Shown one piece after another: positions 42,447 through 51,818 of a stretch of 64,000 nucleotides of DNA. The stretch spans positions 1,083,067 through 1,147,066 of the forward strand of contig NZ_MPIN01000002.1 in NCBI RefSeq assembly GCF_001887355.1, given 5' to 3'. The notes under the pieces are model-generated. The model ran no database searches and had not been told where the DNA came from. It saw only the letters and a list, made by a program, of their open reading frames with translations. The translations under genes were made by a program, and so were the position numbers. This DNA is from Cystobacter ferrugineus. Its GTDB lineage: Bacteria; Myxococcota; Myxococcia; Myxococcales; Myxococcaceae. How positions within the stretch are numbered: the first letter of the stretch is position 1; every line of letters begins with the position of its first letter.

Positions 42447-43204
42447 TAGAAGGTCAGGGACAGGTCGAAGGCGGGGAGGAAGGGAATGCGGCCCTCGTTG
42501 TAGGGCAGCAGGGGCTCGGTGACGTCGACGTACGCGAGTCCGAGCGACACACCGAGCGTCGGGCCCCCGTAGCGCAGGCCGAACGCGCCGCGCAGGGGCA
42601 TGCCCTCGGAGAAGCGCACCCCGAGTTCGCCGACGGCGGACAGGTTGCCGATGATGTTGAACACCACCGCGCCGGTCGCCGTGGTGACGGTGTTCTGGTA
42701 GATGTAGTGGCGCACCTCGCCCTGCACCAGGAAGCGCCCGAGCACGATGCCGTAGAGCGCATAGAAGCTGGGCCCGCCGAAGTTCACGTCGATGTCCTGG
42801 ATTTCGGGCACCCGCTCGCTGATGGCGTTGGACAGCGCCTCCCCACCGAGGAACCACGTGTAGCGCCCGCCGATGACGAAGCGGTGGATGCCCCACTCGG
42901 CGCCCCAGCGCACGCCCACGTTGGCGGCGGAGGCGATGTCCGAGATCAGCGAGGTGTCCACGGCGATGCCCAGGGCCAGGGGCAGCGCGGTGCGCTGCAG
43001 GCCGATGGTCAGGTGCTTGATGGGCGCGGCCTCATCGCTGGACAGCAGGCGCGCGTTGCCGGCGTGGGGGAAGAGGCGCGTGTCCTCCTCTATTTCATCA
43101 TCGGCGCGGGCCTCGCTCAGGGGAACGAGCGCGGTGAGCGCCCAGAGCGCGAGCCCCGCCGCCAGCGGGCGGTGCAGAGCGGAGAATACATGTCGAGGTG
43201 TCAA
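42446..43204 (-). CDS. Secreted outer-membrane beta-barrel protein
   Basis: This 252-residue protein has a signal peptide (about 1-34, ending SEARA-DD). It then has at least eight amphipathic strands: HLTIGLQRTALPLALGIAVD, FVIGGRYTWFLG, VQGEVRHYIYQ and GAFGLRYGGPTLGVSLGLAY. The last strand is LPAFDLSLTF with the terminal Phe. The start codon is TTG at 43204, supported by AAGGAG nine bases upstream. It leads a two-gene operon with the overlapping lipoprotein gene. Function unknown. A porin or secretion-linked role is possible. Confidence 0.65.
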   Translation of the reverse strand: MTPRHVFSALHRPLAAGLALWALTALVPLSEARADDEIEEDTRLFPHAGNARLLSSDEAAPIKHLTIGLQRTALPLALGIAVDTSLISDIASAANVGVRWGAEWGIHRFVIGGRYTWFLGGEALSNAISERVPEIQDIDVNFGGPSFYALYGIVLGRFLVQGEVRHYIYQNTVTTATGAVVFNIIGNLSAVGELGVRFSEGMPLRGAFGLRYGGPTLGVSLGLAYVDVTEPLLPYNEGRIPFLPAFDLSLTF

Positions 43205-43339
43205 CCCAACTCACTCCTTGCAGGGATGGGAGGGGATTTATCTACCGCGCCGCTCCTCGCCGTGTCACTTCAAGGTGGAGCCGAGTGGGTGTTCGCCGAC
43301 AGGGGCGTGCTCGGACCTGGACCCACACGCGAGCACGGC

Positions 43340-44707
43340 ATGGTCATGAATGGGGATGGCGTGGAGAAGTCTCGAGTCCTGGAACTGTTGCGGCGTCACG
43401 GTTGGAACACCACGTCCTTCCAGGTGCTGGAGCCCGGGTACGCGTACTGGTTCGACGGGGACGACGCGTGCGTGGCCTACGTGGACACGGGAAGCGCGTG
43501 GGTGGTGGCGGGGGCGCCCATCGCCTCCACGGAGCGGCTCGCCGAGGTGGCCGAGCGCTTCGCGGCCCACGCGGCCACGCGGGGCCGGCGGGTGTGTTTC
43601 TTCGCCATCGAGACACGGTTGTTACACGCCACGCCCTTGAAGTCGCTGCTCATCGGCGAGCAGCCGGTGTGGGATCCCCGGCGGTGGGAGGAGTGCCTGC
43701 GCGACAGCCGCCACCTGCGCGAGCAGTTGCGCCGCGCGAGGGCCAAGGGCGTGCGCGTGCGTGCGGTGGACGTGGCGGAGGTACGCGAGCCCACGAGCCC
43801 GGTGCGCGAGGGGATGGAGCGGTTGATGGCGCGCTGGCTGGAGTCGCGGCGGATGGCGCCCATGGGCTTCCTGGTGCAGCTCTCGCCCTTCGATTGGCCC
43901 GAGGAGCGGCGCTGCTTCGTGGCGGAGCGGGACGGGGAGGTGGTGGCCTTCCTGTCGGCCATTCCCGTGTACGCGCGCGAGGGCTGGTTCGTGCAGCACC
44001 TGCTGCGCGACAAGCGGGCGCCCAATGGCACCGTGGAGTTGTTGGTGGACGGGCTGATGCGCGGCGCGGCGGCCGAGGGCCGGAGCTTCCTGACGCTGGG
44101 CCTGGCGCCGCTGTCGGGCGAGGTGGCCGGGGTGCTGCGGCTGGCGCGTCGGCTGGGCAAGCCCCTCTATGACTTCGAGGGCCTGCGGGCCTTCAAGGCC
44201 CGGTTGCGTCCCCATTCGTGGGATCCCGTCTTCCTGGCATGGCCCCGGACGAGGGGCCCCGTGCGCGCGGTCTACGACTCGCTCAAGGCCTTCGCCCAGG
44301 GCAGTCTGCTGCGCTTCGGCGCGCGGAGCCTGCTGGAGCATCCCCTGCTGCTCGTCTGGCTGACCGCGGTGCTGCTGGTGCCCTGGACGGTGCTGCTCGC
44401 GCTGCCCATCACCACCAGCCACTTCCCCTCCTGGCACGTCCAGGCCGCCTGGGTGCTCTTCGACGTGGGGCTGACGGTGGCGCTCTTCTCGCTCGTGCGG
44501 CGCTGGCGCCGGGGGCTCGCCACCTTGCTGGCCTGGGTCATCACCGGCGACGCGAGCCTCACCCTGCTCGAGGCCCTGCTCTACAACCTGCCGCGCGCCG
44601 AGGGCTGGGTCGATTGGCTGGTCATGGTCGTGGCGGTGGTGGCTCCGTCGCTGGCGGCGGCGCTGCTCTTCTGGGCGCGCGGCCACCGGACACTTCAGGG
44701 TCCCTGA
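43340..44707 (+). CDS. DUF2156-type membrane acyl/aminoacyl-transferase-like protein
   Basis: This 455-residue protein holds a tandem GNAT-like DUF2156 domain (about 1-300), as in the soluble part of MprF lysyl-phosphatidylglycerol synthases. The landmarks are FQVLEPGYAYWF, RRVCFFAIETRLLHATPLKSLLIGEQPVWDP and EGRSFLTLGLAPLSG. Four C-terminal helices follow from LLLVWLTAVLLVPW. MprF has the helices at the N-terminus, so this order is reversed. It may add amino acids or acyl groups to membrane lipids. ATG codons at 43340 and 43346 are both possible. Divergent from the beta-barrel gene. Confidence 0.72.
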   Translation: MVMNGDGVEKSRVLELLRRHGWNTTSFQVLEPGYAYWFDGDDACVAYVDTGSAWVVAGAPIASTERLAEVAERFAAHAATRGRRVCFFAIETRLLHATPLKSLLIGEQPVWDPRRWEECLRDSRHLREQLRRARAKGVRVRAVDVAEVREPTSPVREGMERLMARWLESRRMAPMGFLVQLSPFDWPEERRCFVAERDGEVVAFLSAIPVYAREGWFVQHLLRDKRAPNGTVELLVDGLMRGAAAEGRSFLTLGLAPLSGEVAGVLRLARRLGKPLYDFEGLRAFKARLRPHSWDPVFLAWPRTRGPVRAVYDSLKAFAQGSLLRFGARSLLEHPLLLVWLTAVLLVPWTVLLALPITTSHFPSWHVQAAWVLFDVGLTVALFSLVRRWRRGLATLLAWVITGDASLTLLEALLYNLPRAEGWVDWLVMVVAVVAPSLAAALLFWARGHRTLQGP

Positions 44708-44713
44708 GGGGTC

Positions 44714-44953
44714 TCACGCCCGGCGGGGCGGAGGCTCTTCCTCGGGGGGCAACGGGGGGTGCGTCGGCGTGAGGTAGATGTCCGCGCCTTGCACGCGCGC
44801 GACGCGGTGGAACTGCACCGCGTATTCCCGGCGGGCGGGCGAGCCCTGACCGAGCTCGAAGTGGGTGGTGCCCACGTTCTCCACCGTCCCGAGCTTGCGC
44901 CCGGTCCCGTCGCGCACCGTCATTCCCTCGTGGATTTCTCCAGGGTCGATCAT
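44714..44953 (-). CDS. DUF2171-family small protein
   Basis: This 79-residue protein begins MIDPGEIHEGMTVRDGTGRKLGTVENVG, the PRC-barrel-like start of DUF2171. A strand YAVQFHRVARVQGADIYLT and a Pro-rich tail follow. It is a small soluble beta protein of unknown function. The ATG at 44953 follows AGAGGAG. It is convergent with the DUF2156 gene, with seven bases between. Confidence 0.68.
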   Translation of the reverse strand: MIDPGEIHEGMTVRDGTGRKLGTVENVGTTHFELGQGSPARREYAVQFHRVARVQGADIYLTPTHPPLPPEEEPPPRRA

Positions 44954-45064
44954 CTCCGCTCCTCTCTTGGGGTGTTTGCGTTGCCCCATGAGATGAACAT
45001 CGCGGAGTCCATCCACCCGTGGCGCCTGCCCGTCCGGCTGGTGCCGGAGGGCGGGGGAGACGGC

Positions 45065-46129
<1,065 letters not shown>

Positions 46130-46167
46130 TCAATTCCCACGGAACAGTGGGATCGCGCGGCAACCTA

Positions 46168-46500
46168 CTACGCGGCCCCCGTTGCAGAAAGAAAAGGCAA
46201 CGTCAAGCCTGGGGCCCGGCCGCAGAGCATCCAACCCCGGTACCTTTTACTCCAACCTTCCTCATCTGTCGGATTTTTTACGGATTCGCGCGAGCGAAGG
46301 CTGGACGGCCTCGTGGGTGGGCGGATGAGCCTCTTCACGCTCCAGCCCTTGTCGTCGTCCCAGGAGCAGCGGCCGAGCGCCTCGCGCGGGAGCCAGCCGC
46401 TGACGAACTCCACGCCGAAGATGACGGCGGTGTAGGCGAGCACCCGCGGGGGCTGGAGCAGCAAGCGCGGCCGCTCCTGGAGGACGTATCGAGGTAGCAC
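46168..46500 (-). pseudogene. Possible remnant of a small membrane protein gene
   Basis: This 110-codon frame holds a short segment LLQPPRVLAYTAVIFGVEFVSGWLPREALGRCSWDDD that looks like a membrane helix plus loop of the ABC_trans_CmpB family (putative ABC-transporter type IV), by memory of the pattern. Both sides of this segment lose that character: no membrane helices before it and a Pro/Arg/Ser-rich run after KGWSVKRLIRPP. It is best read as a decayed fragment. It is between mreB and the glycosyltransferase, on the same strand. A chance frame cannot be ruled out. Confidence 0.25.
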
Positions 46501-46584
46501 GTCCCGAAGTTGGGGATGCCCGTCATGCCGGGCACTTGGACCGCGGAATGGGCCGCCGTGAAGCCCGTAGCTCCGGTGGGCGGC

Positions 46585-47304
46585 TCAGCGCTTGAGGGCG
46601 TACTTCCCGATGACGTAGAGCGCCCGCACGCCGTCCTTCCAGCCGATCTTCTTGCCCTCCTCGTAGGTGCGCCCGTGGTAGCTGATGGGCACCTCGAAGA
46701 CGCGCCAGCCGCCGCGGGCCACCTTGGCGGTGATCTCCGGCTCGAAGCCGAAGCGGTCCTCTTCCACGGTGACGGAGCGGAGGACCTCGATGCGGAAGGC
46801 CTTGTAGCAGGTCTCCATGTCGGTGAGGTTGAGGTTGCTCGTCATGTTGCTCAACGTGGTGAGCATGTTGTTGAGCACCGAGTGCCAGTAGTAGAGGACG
46901 CGCCGGGGCGTGCCGGTGAAGCGGCTGCCGAAGACGACGTCCGCCTCGCCATCGATGATGGGCTGGAGCACGCGGGGGATGTCGCGCGGGTCGTACTCGA
47001 GGTCCGCGTCCTGCACGATGACGATGTCCCCGGTGGCCTCGGAGAAGCCGCGCCGCAGCGCCGCGCCCTTGCCCTGGTTCTTCTCCTGCAGGAGTACGCG
47101 CACCTCGTTGCGGTTCTTCGGGGTGCCGCCCACGACCGAGATGCCCTCGGTGGTCAGGCGCTGGAGCAGCTCGCGACTGCCGTCGCGCGAGCAGTCGTCC
47201 ACGAGGACGAGCTCCTTCGGGAAGTCCACCGCGGTGACACGGCGGATGATTTCGGCGAGCGTGGCGATCTCGTTGTAGACCGGGATGACGACGGAGACGA
47301 GCAT
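46585..47304 (-). CDS. Family 2 glycosyltransferase, dolichol/polyprenyl-phosphate sugar type
   Basis: This 239-residue cytosolic GT-A enzyme has VVIPVYNEIATLAEII at the start, DDCSRDGSRELLQ, and the nucleotide-sugar metal motif in IVIVQDADLEYDPRDIP. The pattern FGSRFTG and the segment LNLTDMETCYKAFR match DPM1-like polyprenyl-phosphate glycosyltransferases, including many that make undecaprenyl-phosphate sugars. It has no C-terminal membrane helices. The start at 47304 removes a very long upstream frame that runs antisense to two plus-strand genes. Divergent from the GNAT gene. Confidence 0.87.
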   Translation of the reverse strand: MLVSVVIPVYNEIATLAEIIRRVTAVDFPKELVLVDDCSRDGSRELLQRLTTEGISVVGGTPKNRNEVRVLLQEKNQGKGAALRRGFSEATGDIVIVQDADLEYDPRDIPRVLQPIIDGEADVVFGSRFTGTPRRVLYYWHSVLNNMLTTLSNMTSNLNLTDMETCYKAFRIEVLRSVTVEEDRFGFEPEITAKVARGGWRVFEVPISYHGRTYEEGKKIGWKDGVRALYVIGKYALKR

Positions 47305-47385
47305 GGCAAGTGGCGCTCTAGCCGATTTCCGGGCTCCGCGCGACTCTTCGTTCTGCCGGTCGCGCCCGCCGTCGGAGGATTGGCC

Positions 47386-48195
47386 ATGAGCCCGCTGATC
47401 GAACGCTTGCAGTCGTACATGCGCCGCGCCGCCGCGCAACGCTACGGGTCGCACCCCGTACCGCCCTTCACGGTGTTCCTCCACCCCTTCGATCCGCTCA
47501 TCTACTTCAACTACGCCATTCCAGACGGGCCGCTGATGGGGGACGTGCGCGAGCCCTTGCGGCGGCTCCGGGAGGAGTTCCAGCGGCGGGGAAGGGTGCC
47601 GCGCTTCGAGTATGTCTCCGAGCTGGCCCCGGGCCTGGCGGACACGCTGCGGGCCGCTGGTTTCCGCCAGGAAGCCGAGGCCCGGGTCATGGTCTGCACG
47701 CCCGAGACCTTCACGCCCGTGGCGGTGCCGGAAGGGCTCGTGTTGTCGGTCCTCACGTCCAGCGCTCCGCGTGAGGAGGTGCGCGCGTACTGCACCACCG
47801 CGCGGCGGGGCTTCTCTCCGGACGAGCCCTACGAGGCCTCCGAGGAGGAGATCTCCAAGACGCTGGAGGACCTCGCGCGGGGCAGGGCGATGGTGGGGCG
47901 GGTGGAGGGAGAGCCCGCCGTGGTCGGCATGTTCACGCCGCCCTCCGAGGGCATCGCCGAACTCGGCGGGGTGGCGACGCTCGAGCGCTTCCGCAAGCGG
48001 GGACTCGGCACCGCGCTGACGTCCCGGCTGGCCCAGGAGGCCTTCGCGCGGGGCGTGGACCTGCTGTTCCTGAGCACCATCACCGAGGAGGCCGGCCGCA
48101 TCTACGAGCGGGTGGGCTTCCGGTTCGCCACGCGGATGCTCTTCATGGTCGAGGGCTCGCACCCGGAAGGGGCGGTGCTGCCCGTCACGGGTTGA
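47386..48195 (+). CDS. GNAT-family N-acetyltransferase
   Basis: This 269-residue protein has a GNAT domain in the C-terminal half. The pattern IAELGGVATLERFRKRGLGTALTSRLAQEA contains the acetyl-CoA pyrophosphate loop R-x-x-G-x-G, and the last motif is LSTITEEAGRIYERVGFRF. The N-terminal half (about 1-120) is a less conserved GNAT-like domain, giving the tandem look of some myxobacterial acetyltransferases. The substrate is unknown. Divergent from the glycosyltransferase, with ATG at 47386 following GGAGG in TCGGAGGATTGGCC. Confidence 0.8.
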   Translation: MSPLIERLQSYMRRAAAQRYGSHPVPPFTVFLHPFDPLIYFNYAIPDGPLMGDVREPLRRLREEFQRRGRVPRFEYVSELAPGLADTLRAAGFRQEAEARVMVCTPETFTPVAVPEGLVLSVLTSSAPREEVRAYCTTARRGFSPDEPYEASEEEISKTLEDLARGRAMVGRVEGEPAVVGMFTPPSEGIAELGGVATLERFRKRGLGTALTSRLAQEAFARGVDLLFLSTITEEAGRIYERVGFRFATRMLFMVEGSHPEGAVLPVTG

Positions 48196-48303
48196 GCCGG
48201 GCCAGAACGACCAGGCGCGTCTAGACAGAATAAACGGGAAGGGCGGACGTCTGGGGCGCGCCACCCCGATGGGGTGGAGTCGCGTCCCTCGAGAGAGAGT
48301 CTC

Positions 48304-50079
48304 ATGCCCCCTCTTCCCCTGATCTCCAACCCCTCCCTCCCCTCTGGCCGCCTCCTGGGCGTGTTGCCCCTGCTGGGGGCGTTGCTGCTGGCTCCGGGCT
48401 GCGCTCCGGAGTCCGTCGAGTCGCCACGACTCCAGCAGGTCGAACAATCCGTCGTCACCCTGCCCATCCGCATCAACGTGGGTGGGGAGGCCTATACGGA
48501 CTCCACCGGCAAGGTGTGGGACGCCGATTGGGGCTTCAGTGGCGGCAGCCCCCTGGTGATGACCCAGCCCATCTCCGGCACCGAGGAGGATCCGCTCTAC
48601 CAGAGCGCGCGGACGAACGGCCAGTTCAGCTACACCCTTCCGGTTCCCGGGCCCGGCGTCTACCGCGTCGACCTCCACTTCGCCGACGAACTGGGGCCTG
48701 GCTTCCACACCTTCGACATCTCCGCCGAGGAAGGCATGTACGTCGAAGGCTTCGACCTCGGAAAGGAGGCCGGGACCTTCAACGCGTACACGGTCAGCCT
48801 CGATGTGATGGTCGATGACGGCCAGCTGGTTCTGGAGTTCGGCTATCCCTACGGGTACGCCACCCTCTCCGCCATCGAGGTGAAGCGCTCGTCCTGGCAG
48901 GCACTGGGAGGACTGCTGACGGGCGCCGCGAATACCTCCTTCCCCCGGGAGCCCGCGATGGCCGTGGACGCCATGAGCCGTCCCACCGCCGCCTGGGTCG
49001 AGAGTGTCCACCCGGAGAGCGGGTCGGGCTATGTCACGAACCAACTCGTCGTGCGGCGTTGGAGCGGCAGCCAGTGGCTCCCGGTGGGGGGCGCGCTCGG
49101 CTCGCCGGAGGCCGGAAACGTGATCTCGCCCTCGCTGGTACTGGATGCGAGTGGAAGGCCCCTGGTGACCTTCTATCAACCGTACGCGGACTCCATCTCC
49201 GTTTTCTGGTGGAATGGCACGGTCTGGCTGGAGATGCCCCCTGTGATCGTGCCGGACATGGAGGTGCCCGAGGGCATCTCGTTGGCCCTCACCCCCTCCG
49301 GATATCCCGTGGTGGCCATCGCGGTGAAGAGCTACTTCAGCTGGTCGAGCTACGACACCCAGCCCCGCGTCTACGTCTACCAATGGAACGGGTTGGCCTG
49401 GACACAGCAGGGAGCCGCCCTGGAGTCCGGGACCGGATTGGGAGCCGCGCGCAATCCCTCTCTGGCCATCGATCGGTACGGCCGTGCCGTCGTCGCGTGG
49501 GACGCGTACGACGATTCCAATCCCTACCTCTCGCGTGGCACCGTCCATGTCTTCCGCTACGAGGCCGGCCAGTGGGGGCGTCTGGGCGGCGTCTTGAACC
49601 ACACTCCGGAGAACGAGTACGCGGTCGCCGAGAACCCCTCGCTGGTGGTCGACCCCATCGATGGCACTCCGTCCGTGGCCTGGATCGACGAGGCGAGGAA
49701 CACCGTCAACCGCAGGATCTTCGTGGCCCGCTGGTCCGCCGCCAACGGGGCGTGGAGCCAGCTCACGGATGACGGGCTCGATGGCTGGGTGCGCTATGCG
49801 ACGGACGCGTATGGACCGGCGCTCGCGGCGGGTCGGGACGGGAGCCTCGTGGTGACCTGGAATGAGCGCACGCAGCGCGGGACCCCGCACTTCCTGCGCA
49901 AGTGGAGCGGGGGGCAGTGGTCGGCCTTCGCCTCGAATCCCCACGCCATGATGTCGAGCAACTACTTCGTGGACTCCGCGCTCGCCCTGGATGTCAGGGA
50001 CCAGCCCCTCCTGATGTCGCCGATCAACCCCTGGGCGAACTCGCCGGAGGGCTTCTACGTGCGCCAGTTCGTCCCGTAG
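48304..50079 (+). CDS. Malectin-domain lipoprotein with beta-propeller-like repeats
   Basis: This 591-residue protein has a lipoprotein signal ending GALLLAPGC (Cys near residue 33). A malectin-like domain (about 58-195) with INVGGEAYTDSTGKVWDAD, PGVYRVDLHFAD and LEFGYPYGYATLSAIEV follows. Malectin binds di-glucose or other sugars. After this come five or so repeats of 60-80 residues with patterns such as PSLVLDASGRPLVTF and PSLAIDRYGRAVVAW, as in bacterial beta-propeller surface proteins. It should be on the outer membrane. GC is a little lower than its neighbours. Targets are unknown but a sugar-binding role fits. Confidence 0.72.
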   Translation: MPPLPLISNPSLPSGRLLGVLPLLGALLLAPGCAPESVESPRLQQVEQSVVTLPIRINVGGEAYTDSTGKVWDADWGFSGGSPLVMTQPISGTEEDPLYQSARTNGQFSYTLPVPGPGVYRVDLHFADELGPGFHTFDISAEEGMYVEGFDLGKEAGTFNAYTVSLDVMVDDGQLVLEFGYPYGYATLSAIEVKRSSWQALGGLLTGAANTSFPREPAMAVDAMSRPTAAWVESVHPESGSGYVTNQLVVRRWSGSQWLPVGGALGSPEAGNVISPSLVLDASGRPLVTFYQPYADSISVFWWNGTVWLEMPPVIVPDMEVPEGISLALTPSGYPVVAIAVKSYFSWSSYDTQPRVYVYQWNGLAWTQQGAALESGTGLGAARNPSLAIDRYGRAVVAWDAYDDSNPYLSRGTVHVFRYEAGQWGRLGGVLNHTPENEYAVAENPSLVVDPIDGTPSVAWIDEARNTVNRRIFVARWSAANGAWSQLTDDGLDGWVRYATDAYGPALAAGRDGSLVVTWNERTQRGTPHFLRKWSGGQWSAFASNPHAMMSSNYFVDSALALDVRDQPLLMSPINPWANSPEGFYVRQFVP

Positions 50080-50104
50080 AGTCGCCGGACTTCCTCGTCA
50101 GGCC

Positions 50105-50875
50105 ATGGAGGGTGGAGGAGTGGACCCGAACGACTTCGAATCCCGGATGCGTGAGGGCGAGTTCTTCCACTCCCTGCGGCTGCTACGCGGGGCGTGGTGC
50201 GTGCTACGAGTGGATGGCCGGGGGTTCTCGCGCTTCACCGAGACGCACTACGACAAGCCCTTCGACGTCCGGATGCACGAGCAGATGGTGCGCACGGCCT
50301 CGGCGTTGATGGAGGAGTTGCAGGGCATCTACGCCTATACGGAGAGCGATGAGATCTCCATCCTCTTCCGGCCGGAGTGGTCGCTCTACGACCGGGAGGT
50401 GGAGAAGCTGGTGTCGCTCAGCGCGGGCCTGGCCAGCGCCACCTTCACGCACGCGGCGGGAGTTCCGGCCGTGTTCGACAGCCGGGTGTGGCTGGGCGTG
50501 AACGAGGACGCGGTGCTGGACTACTTCCGCTGGCGTCAGTCGGACGCGACCCGGTGCGCGCTCCATGGCTGGTGCTACTGGACGCTGCGCAAGGAGGGCC
50601 AGAGCGCGGCGCAGGCCTCGCGGCTCCTGCACGGCCAGTCCGTGGGCTTCAAGAACGAGCTGCTCTTCCAGCGCGGCATCAACTTCAACGAGCTGCCGCT
50701 CTGGCAGCGGCGTGGCTCGGGCGTGGTGTGGGAGCAGTACGAGAAGCAGGGGGTGAATCCCGTCACGGGCCAGACGGTGCGCTCCACGCGCCGCAGGCTG
50801 CGCGTGGACCAGGAGCTTCCGATGAAGGAAGCCTACGATGCCTATGTCCGCGAGCGGATGTGCTCCGGGCCCTGA
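50105..50875 (+). CDS. Thg1-like 3'-5' RNA polymerase (TLP)
   Basis: This 256-residue protein is a member of the tRNA-His guanylyltransferase family. The first metal motif is LRVDGRGFSRFTETH, the second TESDEISILF, then SLSAGLASATFT, and WRQSDATRCALHGWCYWTLRKEG matches the C-terminal conserved part. Bacterial members (TLPs), with a Myxococcus protein among those studied, add nucleotides in the 3'-5' direction to repair 5'-truncated tRNAs. It is full length with both metal motifs intact, so it should be active. The long plus-strand neighbour does not suggest an operon. Confidence 0.88.
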   Translation: MEGGGVDPNDFESRMREGEFFHSLRLLRGAWCVLRVDGRGFSRFTETHYDKPFDVRMHEQMVRTASALMEELQGIYAYTESDEISILFRPEWSLYDREVEKLVSLSAGLASATFTHAAGVPAVFDSRVWLGVNEDAVLDYFRWRQSDATRCALHGWCYWTLRKEGQSAAQASRLLHGQSVGFKNELLFQRGINFNELPLWQRRGSGVVWEQYEKQGVNPVTGQTVRSTRRRLRVDQELPMKEAYDAYVRERMCSGP

Positions 50876-50924
50876 CTCCCTCCACGGAGGGGACCCGGAC
50901 GCGCGCGGCGTCTCCGCTCTCGAG

Positions 50925-51818
50925 TCAGGCGGCCAGCTCCCGCTCGATCCACTCGGAGACCGAGCGATGCGCGGGCTTCCAGCCGAGCTCGGCCCTCGCC
51001 TTGCCCGCGCGGACGCGGCTGTTGGAGCCGAGCGCGAACACCGCCAGCTCGCGGCCCCACTTCGCGATCGCCTCGCTGGCCGGCAGGGATTGCGCCGGTC
51101 CGAGGCCGAGGCGGCGGGCGATCGCGCGGGCGATGTCTCCGAACGAGGCCTCGCCATTCTCGACGTAGTAGAAGCTGCCGGCGGGCGCCTTCTCCAGCGC
51201 GAGCAGGTACAGCTCCGCCATGTCGGCGATGTGGACGTTGGACCAGATGTTCAGCCCGCGCCCGATGTAGCGGGCGATCCCCGTCTCCTTCGCCTCGCGC
51301 ACGAGCGGGGGAAGCTGGACGCTCTGGGCGGGTGGGCCCAGCGTGTTGCCGTAGATGAGGCTGTTGCAGAGGATGACCGTGTGGACGCCGGGCGCGGCCT
51401 CGAGGATCCGCTTGTTGAGGGCGACGCGGTGCTCCTTGTCCGGCTCGGGCTTCACCGGCGTCTCCTCGGTGAAGGTGCGCTCGGAGGGCTCGCCCATCGC
51501 CTCGTCGCCGACCAGGCTGGTGCCGCTCGTGTGGATGAAGCGCTTGCCCGAGCCCGCGAGCCCGGCGAGCAGCGCCTGGACCGCGCCCAGATGATCGCTG
51601 TCAGCGGCGTTGATGACCGCGTCGGCCGCCCGCGCCTCCGCCTCCAACAGCGCCGCGTCGTCCAGCGAGCCCATCACCGGCTCGATGCCCTGGGCGCGCA
51701 CGCCCTCGGCCTTGGCCGCGTTGCGCACGAGGCCGCGCACCTGATGCCCCTTCTTCACCAGCAAGGCGGCAACGGAGCCGCCGATGTAGCCGCTTGCTCC
51801 CGTCACGAAGATCTTCAT
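50925..51818 (-). CDS. NAD(P)-dependent epimerase/dehydratase (extended SDR)
   Basis: This 297-residue enzyme starts with the Rossmann loop MKIFVTGASGYIGGSVAALL. Further signs are the strand AVINAADSD, FIHTSGTSLVG and LCNSLIYGNTLG. The usual YxxxK is altered: no Tyr-x-x-x-Lys is seen after the SG(T)S segment, so the catalytic base may be missing. The family includes atypical SDRs that act as NADP sensors. Its start overlaps the end of the ene-reductase gene (ATGA), so the pair is co-transcribed and shares the LysR control. Confidence 0.72.
   Translation of the reverse strand: MKIFVTGASGYIGGSVAALLVKKGHQVRGLVRNAAKAEGVRAQGIEPVMGSLDDAALLEAEARAADAVINAADSDHLGAVQALLAGLAGSGKRFIHTSGTSLVGDEAMGEPSERTFTEETPVKPEPDKEHRVALNKRILEAAPGVHTVILCNSLIYGNTLGPPAQSVQLPPLVREAKETGIARYIGRGLNIWSNVHIADMAELYLLALEKAPAGSFYYVENGEASFGDIARAIARRLGLGPAQSLPASEAIAKWGRELAVFALGSNSRVRAGKARAELGWKPAHRSVSEWIERELAA

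Noticed and set aside
46585..49944. Very long minus-strand frame of 1119 codons
   Set aside because: Only the last 239 codons (from 47304) look like a protein (family 2 glycosyltransferase). The rest is antisense to the GNAT and malectin genes and has the His/Arg/Gly/Pro-rich look of a GC-driven shadow frame.
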